Positions 8,350 through 19,654 of a stretch of DNA of 64,000 bases are shown here, piece after piece. Position numbers and translations under genes: made by a program. The stretch spans positions 1-64,000 of the forward strand of contig NZ_MTQD01000012.1 of NCBI RefSeq assembly GCF_001974875.1, in the 5' to 3' direction. How positions within the stretch are numbered: position 1 is the stretch's first letter; every line of letters begins with the position of its first letter. The notes under the pieces are model-generated. The model did no database searches and was not told the origin of the DNA. It saw nothing but the letters and a program-made list of their open reading frames with translations. Origin of the DNA: Pseudoalteromonas sp. EB27 (GTDB lineage: Bacteria > Pseudomonadota > Gammaproteobacteria > Enterobacterales > Alteromonadaceae).

Positions 8350-8376
8350 CACGCCAAGTTATACTTGGCGTGTTTC
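8350..8376 (+). terminator. Rho-independent terminator after ribA
   Basis: CACGCCAAGT, loop TAT, ACTTGGCGTG, then TTTCGTTTT. Confidence 0.7.
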
Positions 8377-8396
8377 GTTTTAAATTAAGAGCAAGT

Positions 8397-9185
8397 ATGT
8401 CTACACAATTACGAATTTTTAAAGCCGATGCAGGGCTAAAGTGGTTAAAAGCCGGATGGCTTATTTTTAAAACCCAGCCAGCAACCTTTATTTTTATGCA
8501 TTTATTTATTGGCATTGTAGGGCTGCTGTCTTTATTTTTACCTTTACTGCAAGTGGTAGCAGCGCTAGCTACGCCATTTTTAACCGCAGGGTTTTACCAA
8601 GCGGTGCTTAGTAAGCAGCAGGGCGGAAAAATTATGCTAGCCGATATTCTCAAGCCATTTACGGCAAAAGGGAATCGCTTAGGGTTATTGCGTTTAGCAC
8701 TTTACCAAATGGGTGCGGGCATTTTAATGGCATTACTTGCTAATGGCTTATTTGCCGATGCAGTGGCTGTTATGAGCCAACCAGGGCTTGATCCAAACGT
8801 AGCACTTGAACAAATGCTTGATAGTATTTCGGGCGCAAATGTAATTTTATTTTTTATGGCAATGCTAATTTATTTAACGGCATTTGCGTACGCTGTACCG
8901 CTTGTTTATTTTAGTAAAGAAACACGTATTTTAACGGCACTTAAAAAATCGTTAATGGTGTTTTATCATAACATTTTGCCACTTGGCGTTTTTGGCCTTA
9001 TTTGCGCATTATTTATGGCGCTTTCGATGTTCTTATCGTTCTTACCACTGTTGATTTTAATGCCGATTTGCTACATTAGCTTTTTTGTATCTTATCAAGC
9101 CATTTTTATGCCTGTTGTACCACCAAGTGACGACATTAATGTTAAGCCACTTAGCAGTGAAACAAGCGGACGTTTTGACGCTTAA
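8397..9185 (+). CDS. BPSS1780-family integral membrane protein
   Basis: A 262-residue protein with about five or six membrane segments, beginning with GLKWLKAGWLIFKTQP, the characteristic start of the BPSS1780 family of unknown function. Its stop codon shares a base with the recX start (TAATG), so the two genes are translationally coupled. I chose ATG 8397 (MSTQLR) after AAGAGCAAGT; the upstream frame overlaps the ribA terminator. Confidence 0.75.
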   Translation: MSTQLRIFKADAGLKWLKAGWLIFKTQPATFIFMHLFIGIVGLLSLFLPLLQVVAALATPFLTAGFYQAVLSKQQGGKIMLADILKPFTAKGNRLGLLRLALYQMGAGILMALLANGLFADAVAVMSQPGLDPNVALEQMLDSISGANVILFFMAMLIYLTAFAYAVPLVYFSKETRILTALKKSLMVFYHNILPLGVFGLICALFMALSMFLSFLPLLILMPICYISFFVSYQAIFMPVVPPSDDINVKPLSSETSGRFDA

Positions 9186-9637
9186 TGGATGATAAATTAA
9201 AGCAAAAACTAAAAAACTATGTACTTTGGTTACTAGGGCGCCAAGAATATTCGCGTCGTGAGTTAACGCTTAAGCTACAGCAAAAAGAAGCCACAGAAGA
9301 GTTTATTGAAACGCTGCTTGATTGGTGCGAAAAGCACAATTTTATTAACGAGCAACGATACTGTGAAGGCTTTGTAAGAAAACACATATTTAAATGCCAC
9401 GGGCTTAAGCGAATACAAAGCGAAGCTATGGGCAAAGGGATTGATCGTTCGCTACTTGAAATGGTAGTTGAAGAGCTTGAAGTAGATTGGTTTGAGCTTG
9501 CGCAGGATGCGTACAATAAAAAATATTCAAATACACCGCCAGATCTCGATTACAAAGATAAAGCTAAGCGCGTGCGCTACTTAATGTATCGGGGTTTTAG
9601 CTACGATGAAATTAATTTTGCAATGCAAGCACAGTAA
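9185..9637 (+). CDS. recX: RecA regulator RecX
   Basis: RecX binds RecA filaments and limits strand exchange. The 150-residue length, the repeated three-helix layout, and motifs such as YSRRELTLKL and YLMYRGFSYDEI fit the family. recX usually follows recA; here recA is not in the window and recX is instead coupled to a membrane protein gene and followed 19 bases later by alaS. Confidence 0.88.
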   Translation: MDDKLKQKLKNYVLWLLGRQEYSRRELTLKLQQKEATEEFIETLLDWCEKHNFINEQRYCEGFVRKHIFKCHGLKRIQSEAMGKGIDRSLLEMVVEELEVDWFELAQDAYNKKYSNTPPDLDYKDKAKRVRYLMYRGFSYDEINFAMQAQ

Positions 9638-9656
9638 ATACAGGTGAGACTTTCAA

Positions 9657-12257
9657 ATGCAGCACATGACTACCGCACAAATTAGGCAACAGTTTTTAGA
9701 CTTTTTTGCCAGCAAGCAACATCAAGTTGTACCTTCAAGCTCGCTTATACCGGGTAACGATGCCACGTTGTTATTTAACAATGCCGGTATGGTGCAATTT
9801 AAAGATGTATTTTTAGGCGCAGAAAGCCGCCCTTATACACGTGCGACTAGCTCGCAGCGTTGTGTACGTGCTGGCGGTAAGCATAACGATTTAGAAAACG
9901 TAGGCTACACTGCTCGCCACCATACATTTTTTGAAATGTTAGGTAACTTCAGCTTTGGTGATTACTTTAAGCAAGAAGCTATTAAGTTTGCATGGGAGTT
10001 TTTAACTGAAGAAGTAAAACTACCAAAAGAAAAACTTTTAGTAACTATTTACCACGATGACGAAGAAGCATTTGAGTACTGGTCAAAAGACATTGGCTTA
10101 AGTGAAGATCGTATTATTCGTATTGCTACCTCAGACAACTTTTGGTCTATGGGCGATACCGGTCCGTGCGGTCCGTGTTCTGAAATATTTTATGACCATG
10201 GCGAACACATTTGGGGCGGACCTCCGGGCTCTCCAGAGGAAGACGGCGACCGTTTCATCGAAATTTGGAACTTGGTATTTATGCAGTACAACCGTCAAAG
10301 CGACGGCACTATGCTGCCACTGCCTAAGCAATCTGTTGATACGGGAATGGGCCTTGAGCGTATTTCTGCTATTTTGCAGGGCGTGCATTCAAACTACGAA
10401 ATCGATTTATTCCAAGGCTTAATTGCCGCTGCTGCAAGTGTTACTAACGCGCAAGATATGGACGACAAGTCACTACGTGTAGTGGCGGATCATATTCGTT
10501 CGTGTGCGTTTTTAATCTCAGACGGTGTTATGCCATCTAACGAAGGCCGTGGTTATGTACTACGCCGTATTATTCGTCGTGCTGTGCGCCACGGTAATAA
10601 GTTAGGTGCACAAGATTCGTTTTTCTATAAATTAGTTGCTGCGCTAATTGAGCAAATGGGTCAAGCGTACCCTGAGCTTGCTAAGCAACAAGAAATTATT
10701 GAAAAAGTATTACGCATTGAAGAAGAACAGTTTGGTAAAACACTTGAGCGTGGCTTAGCTATTTTAGAAGAAAGCTTAAGCGACCTTAAAGGCGATATTA
10801 TACCAGGCGACTTAGTATTTAAGCTTTACGATACGTACGGTTTCCCAGCTGATTTAACGGCCGATGTTGCGCGTGAGCGCCAGATGACGATTGATCATCA
10901 AGGCTTTGAAGAGTGTATGGCTGTACAACGTAAAACAGCGCAACAAGCGGGTAAATTTGGTGCTGATTACAATGACCAATTAAAATCAGATAAACACACT
11001 GACTTTAAAGGTTACGACAGTACGCACCACAGTGCGACAGTGGTTGAAATTTTTGCCGGTGGCGAAGCTGTACAGTTATTAGAAGATGGTCAACAAGGTA
11101 TTGTAGTACTTGACCGCACACCGTTTTACGCAGAATCTGGCGGTCAAACGGGTGATACGGGTACTATTACAGTTGCGGGTGGCGAATTTAATGTTACTAA
11201 TACCACTAAGCTTGGTAATGCTTTTGCTCACCACGGTACTGTACAAGGTCGTATTGGTGTTAACGATAAAGTGGACGCAACTATTGATGATACGCGTCGC
11301 GATAGCATTAAGAAAAACCACACAGCTACGCATATTTTACACGAAGCACTACGCCAACTATTAGGTGACCATGTAGGCCAAAAAGGCTCACTTGTTCAGC
11401 CTGATCGTTTACGTTTTGACTTTTCACACTTTGAAGCGGTTACTAAAGATGAGCTACGTGAAATTGAGCGCGTAGTTAATGACGAGATTCGTCGTAACTT
11501 TGCACTTAATACTGAGCTTATGGCTATTGATGATGCTAAAGCGAAAGGTGCAATGGCGTTATTTGGTGAAAAGTACGATGACGAAGTACGTGTAGTTACT
11601 ATTGGCGACTACTCTATTGAGCTTTGTGGTGGTACTCACGTTGAGCGCGCTGGTGATATTGGTTTATTCAAAATTGTATCTGAAAGTGGTATTGCCGCAG
11701 GCGTACGTCGTATTGAAGCCGTAACTGGTGCAGATGCTGTAGCGTACGTTAGCGAGCAAGAGCAACAACTTAGCGATGTTGCAGCTTTAGTTAAAGGCGA
11801 TAGCGCATCGGTACTTGAAAAAGTTACTGCGCTTCTTGAAAAATCAAAGAGCCTTGAAAAGCAAATTGCACAACTTAGCGATAAGCTAGCAAGTGCAGCG
11901 GGCGCGTCTTTACTTGACTCAATAGTAGAAATTAACGGCGTTAAGCTGTTAGTTGCAAACGTTGAAGGGACTGAATCTAAAGCGCTTCGCGGTATGGTTG
12001 ATGACCTTAAAAACAAGATTGGCTCAGGTGTTATTGCACTGGGTGTTGCCAGTGGCGACAAAGTAAGCCTAATTGCTGGTGTAACTAAAGACTTAACAGG
12101 CAAAGTAAAAGCCGGTGAGTTAGTTAACCACATGGCAGGCCAAGTAGGTGGTAAAGGTGGCGGTCGTCCAGATATGGCACAAGCCGGTGGTAGTGAGCCA
12201 CAAAACCTTGGTGCTGCATTAGATAGCGTAACAGCTTGGTTAACTGAGCGTACTTAA
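9657..12257 (+). CDS. alaS: alanine--tRNA ligase
   Basis: At 866 residues it matches the full-length enzyme: an N-terminal class II catalytic core ([27 protein letters not shown]), an editing domain with the HTATHILH zinc motif near residue 560 and CGGTHV near 660, and a C-terminal domain rich in glycine ([15 protein letters not shown]). AGGTGAG precedes the start; an in-frame ATG three codons later is also possible. It is followed closely by lysC, as in many relatives. Confidence 0.97.
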   Translation: MQHMTTAQIRQQFLDFFASKQHQVVPSSSLIPGNDATLLFNNAGMVQFKDVFLGAESRPYTRATSSQRCVRAGGKHNDLENVGYTARHHTFFEMLGNFSFGDYFKQEAIKFAWEFLTEEVKLPKEKLLVTIYHDDEEAFEYWSKDIGLSEDRIIRIATSDNFWSMGDTGPCGPCSEIFYDHGEHIWGGPPGSPEEDGDRFIEIWNLVFMQYNRQSDGTMLPLPKQSVDTGMGLERISAILQGVHSNYEIDLFQGLIAAAASVTNAQDMDDKSLRVVADHIRSCAFLISDGVMPSNEGRGYVLRRIIRRAVRHGNKLGAQDSFFYKLVAALIEQMGQAYPELAKQQEIIEKVLRIEEEQFGKTLERGLAILEESLSDLKGDIIPGDLVFKLYDTYGFPADLTADVARERQMTIDHQGFEECMAVQRKTAQQAGKFGADYNDQLKSDKHTDFKGYDSTHHSATVVEIFAGGEAVQLLEDGQQGIVVLDRTPFYAESGGQTGDTGTITVAGGEFNVTNTTKLGNAFAHHGTVQGRIGVNDKVDATIDDTRRDSIKKNHTATHILHEALRQLLGDHVGQKGSLVQPDRLRFDFSHFEAVTKDELREIERVVNDEIRRNFALNTELMAIDDAKAKGAMALFGEKYDDEVRVVTIGDYSIELCGGTHVERAGDIGLFKIVSESGIAAGVRRIEAVTGADAVAYVSEQEQQLSDVAALVKGDSASVLEKVTALLEKSKSLEKQIAQLSDKLASAAGASLLDSIVEINGVKLLVANVEGTESKALRGMVDDLKNKIGSGVIALGVASGDKVSLIAGVTKDLTGKVKAGELVNHMAGQVGGKGGGRPDMAQAGGSEPQNLGAALDSVTAWLTERT

Positions 12258-12263
12258 GCCTAA

Positions 12264-13481
12264 GTGGCGCTTATTGTTCAAAAATTCGGTGGCACTTCGG
12301 TAGGCTCAATAGAGCGAATTGAAGCAGTCGCCGACCTTGTTGTTAAGACCAGACAACAAGGGCATCAAGTGGTTGTGGTGCTCTCGGCTATGTCGGGAGA
12401 AACCAACCGCTTAATTAATCTCGCCAAACAAATCGATACTCGCCCGAGTAGCCGTGAACTAGACGTACTTATTAGCACCGGAGAGCAGGTTTCTGTTTCG
12501 CTGCTTGCTATGGCTATTATTAAACGTGGTCATTCAGCTGTAAGCTTGTTAGCCGATCAAGTTAATATTCTAACCGATAACATGTTTGGCAAAGCCCGTA
12601 TTGCAGAGGTTGCAGCTACACGCTTAAAGCATGAGCTTGAACATAACCGTATTGCTATTATTGCTGGATTTCAAGGGCGTGATGTTGAGGGCAACATTAC
12701 AACGCTAGGGCGCGGTGGCACCGATACATCGGCTGTAGAAATAGCAGCGGCTATAAAAGCCGACGAATGCCAGATCTATACAGACGTTGACGGCGTATAT
12801 ACTACAGATCCTCGTGTTGAACCTAACGCGCGCAGAATGAGCCAAGTTACCTTTGCCGAAATGCTGGAGCTGGCAAGTTTAGGGGCGAAAGTTTTGCACA
12901 TTCGCTCAGTAGAAGCTGCAGGTAGACACAATGTGCCACTTAGGGTGCTTTCGAGCTTTAATCCTGATGAAGGCACATTAATAAGTTTTGAGGAGAACGA
13001 TATGGCAAGCAAGGTGGTATCGGGGATTGCGTTTAATCGTGACGAATGTTTAATTAAAGTCGATGGTGTGCCAAGCGGTACACAATATCTTTCAAAAATA
13101 TTGAAACTTTTTGCTGATAATGGCATCGAAATAGATATGATTAATCAAGTTAATCATATCTTTGAAAAAATAGACTATGCTTTTACTGTGCACTCGAATG
13201 ATTATCTGCAAGCACTTGAATTATTGAGCGAAGATCAAGCTCAACTCAGTGCTCAAAATATAAGCGGATTACCAACAGTCGCTAAAGTGTCTGCTGTTGG
13301 AATGGGTATGAAATCGCATTCTGGTGTAGCAAGTTTATTTTTTGATGCATTAGCGCAGGAAAATATTAATGTGGTTTTAGTTTCGACTTCAGAGATCAAA
13401 ATTTCAGTTTTAATAGATGAAAAGTACCTAGAGTTGGCTGTTCGTGCATTACACAAAGCATTTTTAACAGAAAATGGATAG
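12264..13481 (+). CDS. lysC: aspartate kinase
   Basis: It phosphorylates aspartate at the entry to lysine, threonine and methionine synthesis. KFGGTSVGS lies at residues 7-15 and the core has GRGGTDTSAV. Two ACT domains follow from about residue 265 (VSAVGMGMKSHSGVA), so allosteric feedback is expected. At 405 residues it is the monofunctional form. It starts at GTG only 6 bases after alaS. There is no lysine riboswitch. Confidence 0.95.
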   Translation: MALIVQKFGGTSVGSIERIEAVADLVVKTRQQGHQVVVVLSAMSGETNRLINLAKQIDTRPSSRELDVLISTGEQVSVSLLAMAIIKRGHSAVSLLADQVNILTDNMFGKARIAEVAATRLKHELEHNRIAIIAGFQGRDVEGNITTLGRGGTDTSAVEIAAAIKADECQIYTDVDGVYTTDPRVEPNARRMSQVTFAEMLELASLGAKVLHIRSVEAAGRHNVPLRVLSSFNPDEGTLISFEENDMASKVVSGIAFNRDECLIKVDGVPSGTQYLSKILKLFADNGIEIDMINQVNHIFEKIDYAFTVHSNDYLQALELLSEDQAQLSAQNISGLPTVAKVSAVGMGMKSHSGVASLFFDALAQENINVVLVSTSEIKISVLIDEKYLELAVRALHKAFLTENG

Positions 13482-13572
13482 ATTGAGAGTTTTTACTTAC
13501 TTTTCAGTCTAATTTTCATTAGTATGTTTAAGCGGAATCTTATAATTTTTATTGGAACATGGGAGCAAGAGA

Positions 13573-13764
13573 ATGCTAATACTAACTCGTAGAGTAGGTG
13601 AAACCCTAATGATTGGTGACGAAGTAACAGTTACTGTTCTAGGTGTTAAAGGAAATCAAGTTCGAATCGGTGTTAATGCACCAAAAGACGTATCAGTGCA
13701 TCGTGAAGAGATTTACATGCGCATACAAGCTGAAAAGTCGAACCCTAATCCGGGCAATGCTTAA
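13573..13764 (+). CDS. csrA: carbon storage regulator CsrA
   Basis: A 64-residue RNA-binding protein starting [16 protein letters not shown], with the VHREEIY segment that contacts GGA motifs. It controls translation and stability of many mRNAs. The start at 13573 lies after GGAGCAAGAG. It follows lysC by about 90 bases and ends at a good terminator. Confidence 0.97.
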   Translation: MLILTRRVGETLMIGDEVTVTVLGVKGNQVRIGVNAPKDVSVHREEIYMRIQAEKSNPNPGNA

Positions 13765-13804
13765 TCAACACGTATACGTAGCTGAGTAATTAACTCAACT
13801 AGTC

Positions 13805-13832
13805 AAAAGCCACTCACTGAGTGGCTTTTTTG
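13805..13832. terminator. terminator between csrA and convergent gene
   Basis: AAAGCCACTCA, loop, TGAGTGGCTTTTTT. It overlaps the 3' end of the minus-strand gene. Confidence 0.8.
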
Positions 13833-14281
13833 TTTATAAAAGCGAGTGTTTCTGGGGTTAATATTTGTTTTGAAATATACTGCATGCCGCTTTTATTTTT
13901 AATAATAATACCTTGCTGCGTATCTATTACTTCGCTTATGTCTTGCCAAGTTAGCTGAAAGCTTTTGTAATGATTAGCCGATTTAATGCCTTCTTCATCA
14001 AAGGTAAGTGTTACTTCTGAGCCTGATGCTCTGCTGAGCATTTGTCTGGTTACCCACCAAGGTCTGCGATAGTAAAAAGCGACGCACTCTAGTACACCTA
14101 GCATGATCATAAACGATCCTAAGTAATGATCGTTTAAAACATAAATGCCAAATAAACCAAGCGCAACCAGTAGTACAAGTAAAAAGTACTTAGGTTTGGC
14201 GCGTTTACTGTACGGGAGTGACTCATCAAAGCACTCATAAAAGTAGGGTTTATCTAGCGTGTAGGTTGTTGTAAATGCCAT
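13814..14281 (-). CDS. YcxB-like membrane protein
   Basis: A 155-residue protein with two membrane segments (about 31-65) and a C-terminal soluble part containing LTFDEEGIKSAN and LTWQDISEVIDTQQGII, the pattern of YcxB-like proteins. The function is unknown. Its stop overlaps the csrA terminator. Confidence 0.65.
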   Translation of the reverse strand: MAFTTTYTLDKPYFYECFDESLPYSKRAKPKYFLLVLLVALGLFGIYVLNDHYLGSFMIMLGVLECVAFYYRRPWWVTRQMLSRASGSEVTLTFDEEGIKSANHYKSFQLTWQDISEVIDTQQGIIIKNKSGMQYISKQILTPETLAFINKKATQ

Positions 14282-14371
14282 ATTGCCTTGCTTTAAATAT
14301 CGTTTTTTTTATTTTAACAAGCTAATCGCTAAATGAGCAGCTTTATAGTCAGCGATTTTATTACAGACACA

Positions 14372-14397
14372 AAAAAACGGCCCTAAGGCCGTTTTTT
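14372..14397. terminator. Rho-independent terminator
   Basis: AAAAAACGGCC, loop CTAA, GGCCGTTTTTT, usable from either side. It ends the small lipoprotein gene on the minus strand. Confidence 0.85.
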
Positions 14398-14413
14398 AGC
14401 GATAAAAGAAGAA

Positions 14414-14605
14414 TTAACAGTTAGTTTCTTCAGCGTTTACGCCTTCTTTAACATTTTCACATGCATCTTCTACTTTGTTTTGCACGTCAGTTACTGCTTC
14501 GTCAATACGTTCGCCTGCGTCTTCTGCATGGTTGTCTTCACAACCCATGATGAAAAAACTTGCGAATAGACCGATTAGTGCTGCTTTTACAGTTGTTGAA
14601 TTCAT
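14414..14605 (-). CDS. small putative lipoprotein
   Basis: A 63-residue protein whose signal peptide ends in FFIMGC, a lipobox with the lipidation Cys at about 22. The mature 42 residues are acidic with two more Cys and a helix like that of small stress lipoproteins. I do not recognise it further. It lies next to a DUF1328 gene on the same strand. Confidence 0.6.
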   Translation of the reverse strand: MNSTTVKAALIGLFASFFIMGCEDNHAEDAGERIDEAVTDVQNKVEDACENVKEGVNAEETNC

Positions 14606-14661
14606 AATGTAATTCCTTGTAAGTTTTAATTAAATTTTAGTGTGTTAGTTGCATGCTTTAT

Positions 14662-14835
14662 CTACCTGGGCGATTTACCACGTAGTGCACCTGAAACTAA
14701 TGAAATCACTAAAAGTACTAAAAAGATAAAAAATATAATTTTTGCTATACCAGCTGCGGCACCTGCGATGCCACCAAAACCTAACACTGCAGCGATTAAA
14801 GCAATAACTAAAAATGTAATTGTCCAGCGTAACAT
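14662..14835 (-). CDS. DUF1328 (YtjA-like) small membrane protein
   Basis: 57 residues with two membrane helices, starting [20 protein letters not shown] and containing [18 protein letters not shown], the DUF1328 signature. A clear AAGGAG lies 7 bases before ATG 14835, which settles the start against longer frames. Family members are often stress-induced in relatives; the function is unknown. Confidence 0.85.
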   Translation of the reverse strand: MLRWTITFLVIALIAAVLGFGGIAGAAAGIAKIIFFIFLVLLVISLVSGALRGKSPR

Positions 14836-15354
14836 TGTTTTCTCCTTGGTTATCAAATTTGCTCATAATAACTAATGCCAGTTACATGCCAAAGTTTATT
14901 TTATATTAATATCAATGACTTATGTTTTTTGGTTATGTTTTTAGTTATTTGTTAGTTAGTAACTTTTACGCTTTGTTATGTAAGTTATTCACACTGTTAC
15001 AAATTGCTGGCAAAAATCCACTGAGAATAAATTTTTTGGTAAGACCAATTAACAATTAGTGCGTGTTTTTGTACTTATTATAAAGTTTGGTGTGTATTTT
15101 TATTAAGTTGAATAGTTAATTAACAACTTCTATATAACTATTAGCTATAGTCGTTATTTCCTACGTGTATTGTAGGGCGCATGGTTGCTGGGTTATGGCA
15201 TGTAAATAAGTTGAGTGTTATGTTGTTTATAGTTTAATTGGTTTTACCAATTTACAAGATGTAGACAAAGCGACTAGTTTTGTTATCATCCAGTGAATAA
15301 ATATTTAATTAAATCGATTTTTTATTTTCGATATGGGTTTCAAGGGGGAGAAAA
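14836..15354. other. A+T-rich intergenic stretch
   Basis: About 520 bases between divergent transcripts. No gene, hairpin terminator or riboswitch was seen. It must hold the promoters of the DUF1328 gene and the oad operon. Confidence 0.5.
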
Positions 15355-15597
15355 ATGGATATAGGTGCTCTACTCACAACGGCTGGTAGCTTAATGCTAA
15401 CTGGTATGGTTGGGGTGTTTGTATTTCTGTCGATATTAATTGGTGCAGTAACGCTTATGTCTAATTTGGTGACGCGCTTTAGCGAACCAGAGGCATCACC
15501 AGCTAAATCACCGTCTTTTAAATCTCAAGGTGTGCCTAATGAGCACATCGCTGCTATTAGTGCTGCCATTGCTCAGTACAAATCAAATAACAAATAA
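15355..15597 (+). CDS. oadG: oxaloacetate decarboxylase gamma subunit
   Basis: An 80-residue protein with one N-terminal membrane helix followed by a polar tail, as in OadG, which anchors the alpha and beta subunits of the Na+ pump. It sits 11 bases before oadA in the usual gamma-alpha-beta order, with AAGGGGGAG before the ATG. Confidence 0.9.
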   Translation: MDIGALLTTAGSLMLTGMVGVFVFLSILIGAVTLMSNLVTRFSEPEASPAKSPSFKSQGVPNEHIAAISAAIAQYKSNNK

Positions 15598-15608
15598 GGG
15601 GCACACAC

Positions 15609-17390
15609 ATGGCTAAATTAAAATTAACAGAATTGGTATTACGCGATGCGCACCAATCATTGCTCGCAACACGTATGCGCCTAGACGATATGCTACCTAT
15701 TGCTAGCAAGCTAGATGATGCAGGTTATTGGTCTATTGAATCGTGGGGCGGTGCTACATTTGATTCGTGTATTCGTTATTTAGGCGAAGATCCTTGGGAG
15801 CGTATTCGTGCGCTTAAAAAAGCGATGCCTAATACTAAACAGCAAATGCTATTACGCGGTCAAAACCTATTGGGTTACCGCCATTACGCTGATGACGTAG
15901 TTGAAAAATTTGTAGAACGCGCACACAAAAATGGCGTTGACGTATTTCGTATATTCGATGCAATGAACGATGTACGCAACCTTGAAACAGCGATTAAAGC
16001 GGCTATAAAAGTAGGCGCACACGCTCAAGGTACTATTTCGTATACAGTTAGCCCTGTTCATACGCTTGAAATGTGGCTAACTCTTGCTAAGCAATTAGAA
16101 GATTTAGGTTGTCACTCAATTTGTATTAAAGATATGGCGGGTTTATTAAAGCCATACGATGCTGAAAAACTAATTAAAGCACTTAAAGAAACTGTATCGG
16201 TTCCTATTGCTATGCAGTGCCATGCTACAACTGGTTTAAGTACTGCGACTTATCAAAAAGCGATTGATGCAGGCATTGATATGCTTGATACCGCTATTTC
16301 ATCTATGAGTATGACTTACGGACACACTGCTACTGAAACTATTGTATCGATAGTTGAAGGTACCGAGCGCGATACTGACCTTGATTTAAATCACCTAGAA
16401 GAAATTGCTGCTTACTTTAGAGATGTACGTAAAAAATATGCGGCATTTGAAGGTAGCTTAAAAGGGGTTGATGGTCGTATTTTACTAGCTCAAGTACCTG
16501 GTGGCATGCTTACAAACATGGAAAACCAACTTAAAGAGCAAGGCGCGGCAGATAAGCTTAATGAAGTTTTACTTGAGATCCCACGTGTACGTGAAGATCT
16601 TGGCTTTTTACCTTTAGTAACACCAACGTCGCAAATTGTAGGTACTCAAGCAGTACTTAACGTGCTTACGGGTGAGCGTTATAAAACAATTACTAAAGAA
16701 ACTGCTGGCGTATTAAAAGGTGAATATGGCTTAACGCCAGCACCAATGAATAAAGAGCTACAAGAGCGTGTGCTTGATGGAGCTGAGGTTATTACTTGTC
16801 GCCCTGCAGATAACATTGCACCAGAGCTTGCAACGCTTGAAGCTGAATTATTAAAAGAAGCGCAAGAGCAAGGTTTAACACTTGCTGATGATCAAATTGA
16901 TGATGTACTAACTTATGCATTGTTTCCACAAGTTGGTTTGAAGTTTATTAAAAACCGCAACAACCCAGATGCATTCGAGCCAGTACCTTGTGTTGAAGAT
17001 AAAAGCAGTAAAGCACCTTCTAAATCAACTTCAAACAATAACGGCGTAAAAGCTGAGCAGTACAGCGTAAAAGTAGATGGTAAAGTTTACGACGTAGTAG
17101 TGGCGCAAGGTGGTGAACTTAAAGAAGTAACCTTAAAAGACTCTGAGCACATTCCCCAGTCGGCTTCGGTAGCATCAGGCGAAACACTTAACGCACCTCT
17201 AGCCGGTAATATTTTTAAGATTAAAGTAAAAGCTGGGCAAGTTGTTAACGAAGGCGATGTAGTGATTATTATGGAAGCCATGAAAATGGAAACTGAAATA
17301 CGCGCTACGCATACCGGAACAATTGCTGAAGTGTTAGTTAGTGAAGGCGATGCTGTAACTACCGGCGACGCTATGATTGCATTAGCTTAG
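15609..17390 (+). CDS. oadA: oxaloacetate decarboxylase alpha subunit (biotin protein)
   Basis: The 593-residue protein has an N-terminal carboxyltransferase barrel ([17 protein letters not shown], metal-binding MQCHATTG), a linker rich in Ser, Thr and Pro, and a C-terminal biotinyl domain with EAMKMET, biotin Lys559. It removes CO2 from oxaloacetate and passes it via biotin to the beta subunit, which exports Na+. Confidence 0.96.
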   Translation: MAKLKLTELVLRDAHQSLLATRMRLDDMLPIASKLDDAGYWSIESWGGATFDSCIRYLGEDPWERIRALKKAMPNTKQQMLLRGQNLLGYRHYADDVVEKFVERAHKNGVDVFRIFDAMNDVRNLETAIKAAIKVGAHAQGTISYTVSPVHTLEMWLTLAKQLEDLGCHSICIKDMAGLLKPYDAEKLIKALKETVSVPIAMQCHATTGLSTATYQKAIDAGIDMLDTAISSMSMTYGHTATETIVSIVEGTERDTDLDLNHLEEIAAYFRDVRKKYAAFEGSLKGVDGRILLAQVPGGMLTNMENQLKEQGAADKLNEVLLEIPRVREDLGFLPLVTPTSQIVGTQAVLNVLTGERYKTITKETAGVLKGEYGLTPAPMNKELQERVLDGAEVITCRPADNIAPELATLEAELLKEAQEQGLTLADDQIDDVLTYALFPQVGLKFIKNRNNPDAFEPVPCVEDKSSKAPSKSTSNNNGVKAEQYSVKVDGKVYDVVVAQGGELKEVTLKDSEHIPQSASVASGETLNAPLAGNIFKIKVKAGQVVNEGDVVIIMEAMKMETEIRATHTGTIAEVLVSEGDAVTTGDAMIALA

Positions 17391-17403
17391 GAGTAAATAG
17401 AGG

Positions 17404-18534
17404 ATGGACGGTATTTTAAACCTCTGGAATGCGACAGGCATTGCTAACTTTACAATCCCATCGTTAATAATGATTGCGGTAGGGTGTTTATTACTGTTTT
17501 TAGCAATAGCTAAAGGCTTTGAACCACTATTATTACTACCTATTGGTTTTGGTGCGATTTTAACAAATGTACCTGTGGCAGGTTTGTCAGACCCAGGTGG
17601 GCTTTTGTACTACGTTTATTATGTGGGTATTGATACGGGGATTTTTCCGTTATTGATATTTATGGGAGTAGGGGCGCTAACCGATTTTAGTGCGCTTATT
17701 GCTAATCCACGTATGTTGCTATTAGGTGCGGCTGCACAGTTTGGTATTTTTGCGACTCTGTTTGGCGCGATATTATTAAACTATGTGCCAGGCTTTGAGT
17801 TTACTTTACAGGATGCATCGGCTATTGCGATTATAGGTGGAGCAGATGGACCTACTGCAATATTTTTAGCGTCAAAACTGGCACCTGATTTACTTGGTGC
17901 AATAGCGGTAGCTGCATACTCATACATGGCACTTGTGCCAATTATTCAGCCGCCAATTATGCGTGCGTTAACAACTCCAGAAGAACGTAAAATAAAAATG
18001 CCAGAGCTTCGTAAAGTATCTAAAAAGGAAAAGATTATTTTCCCTCTTATGGTGCTTAGCTTAACGGCTATGTTTTTACCAGCTGCTATACCGCTGGTAG
18101 GTATGTTTTGTTTAGGTAACTTAATGCGAGAGTCAGGTGTTGTTGATAGATTAAGTAATAGTGCTCAAAACGAAATCATCAATGTTACAACTATATTTTT
18201 AGGCTTAGCTGTAGGCTCAAAGCTTGCTGCAGATAAGTTTTTAACTGTTGAGACGATTGGTATTTTAGTACTTGGCGCACTCGCGTTTGCAATTGGTACG
18301 GCATCTGGCGTATTTATGGCAAAAGGACTTAATCGCATATCTAAAACACCTATAAACCCATTAATAGGGGCGGCAGGTGTATCGGCTGTGCCAATGGCGG
18401 CACGAGTAGTAAACAAAGTAGGCCTTGAAAGTAATCCTCATAACTTTTTACTTATGCATGCAATGGGACCAAATGTTGCGGGCGTTCTTGGTAGTGCAGT
18501 TGCTGCGGGTATTTTATTAGCACTTGTTGGTTAA
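17404..18534 (+). CDS. oadB: oxaloacetate decarboxylase beta subunit (Na+ pump)
   Basis: A 376-residue integral membrane protein with many hydrophobic segments and the conserved [17 protein letters not shown], which includes the Asp important for Na+ translocation. It is 13 bases after oadA and ends the operon before a strong terminator. Confidence 0.96.
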   Translation: MDGILNLWNATGIANFTIPSLIMIAVGCLLLFLAIAKGFEPLLLLPIGFGAILTNVPVAGLSDPGGLLYYVYYVGIDTGIFPLLIFMGVGALTDFSALIANPRMLLLGAAAQFGIFATLFGAILLNYVPGFEFTLQDASAIAIIGGADGPTAIFLASKLAPDLLGAIAVAAYSYMALVPIIQPPIMRALTTPEERKIKMPELRKVSKKEKIIFPLMVLSLTAMFLPAAIPLVGMFCLGNLMRESGVVDRLSNSAQNEIINVTTIFLGLAVGSKLAADKFLTVETIGILVLGALAFAIGTASGVFMAKGLNRISKTPINPLIGAAGVSAVPMAARVVNKVGLESNPHNFLLMHAMGPNVAGVLGSAVAAGILLALVG

Positions 18535-18556
18535 ATTAATTTTAATCCAACCGATT

Positions 18557-18581
18557 AGCGCAGTTTACTGCGCTTTTTTTT
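18557..18581 (+). terminator. terminator of the oad operon
   Basis: AGCGCAG, loop TTTA, CTGCGCT, then a long T-run. Confidence 0.85.
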
Positions 18582-18669
18582 GTTCTTAATTTCTTCGCCG
18601 CTAAATGGTTTCTTGTTCAGCGCTTTTTGTTTACAGTAACAGCTCTTCAAAATTTTAAGGATAGTTATC

Positions 18670-19641
18670 ATGCTTCACACACCTTTAGCAAAGCACTTAC
18701 CTCATGTTAGTAAACTTGTATTCGGATGCATGGGTCTGGGCGGCGGTTGGAATAAAGACGCAATTACTGATGCACATGTTAAGCAAACTCATGAATGTAT
18801 AGATAATGCTATTGAAGGTGGCATTAACTTTTTTGACCATGCTGATATTTATACTTTTGGTAAAGCTGAGCAGGTTTTTGGTAAAGCATTAAGTGAGCGA
18901 CCAGAGCTTAGAGAGCACATGTATATTCAATCTAAGTGTGGGATTCGTTTTGAAGATGACTTAGGACCAAAGCGCTATGATTTTTCGGCTAAGTGGATTG
19001 AGCAATCAGTTGAAGCATCCTTGAAGCGATTAAATACAGAGTATTTAGACGTACTTATGCTACATCGTCCTGATCCTCTCATGGAAGTTAACGAAATTGC
19101 TCGTATATTTAGTTACTTAAAAGAAAGCGGTAAAGTGCGCAATTTTGCAGTATCTAATATGCAGCAACACCAAATGAATTTTTTACAGCACGCACTTGAT
19201 ATGCCTATTGTGGCTAATCAAATTGAGGCTAGTTTGCAAAAGCATCAGTTTGTTGATGAAGGTGTATATGCCGGTAACAGTGACGGTAAAGATCTTAATT
19301 TTACACCAGGTAGTATTGAGTACTGTCGCCATTTTGAAATTCAAATTCAAAGCTGGGGCAGTTTATGCCAAGGTTTATACAGTGGTAGTGATTTATCAAA
19401 CGCATCGCAGGCCGATATAAACACCAGTCTTTTAGTTAATAAACTGGCTGCACTTTATGATACTTCTGCTGAGGCGATTGTAATTGCATGGTTACTTCGC
19501 CATCCCGCATCTATTCAGCCTATTATTGGAACAACTAATGCCAAGCGTATTAAAGCCTCTTGTGATGCTGTCAACGTAGAGCTAACTCGTGAGCATTGGT
19601 ATGCACTTTATGTAAGCGCTAAAGGGCATGAGCTACCATAA
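18670..19641 (+). CDS. aldo/keto reductase (YdhF-like)
   Basis: A 323-residue NADPH-dependent reductase of the AKR fold: FGCMGLGGGWN near the start, NFFDHADIYTFGKAE with the catalytic Asp and Tyr, and IIGTTNAKRI near the C-terminus for cofactor binding. The substrate cannot be told from sequence. AAGGATAG precedes the ATG. A 58-codon membrane ORF follows. Confidence 0.88.
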   Translation: MLHTPLAKHLPHVSKLVFGCMGLGGGWNKDAITDAHVKQTHECIDNAIEGGINFFDHADIYTFGKAEQVFGKALSERPELREHMYIQSKCGIRFEDDLGPKRYDFSAKWIEQSVEASLKRLNTEYLDVLMLHRPDPLMEVNEIARIFSYLKESGKVRNFAVSNMQQHQMNFLQHALDMPIVANQIEASLQKHQFVDEGVYAGNSDGKDLNFTPGSIEYCRHFEIQIQSWGSLCQGLYSGSDLSNASQADINTSLLVNKLAALYDTSAEAIVIAWLLRHPASIQPIIGTTNAKRIKASCDAVNVELTREHWYALYVSAKGHELP

Positions 19642-19654
19642 GTAGGGCGCAAAT

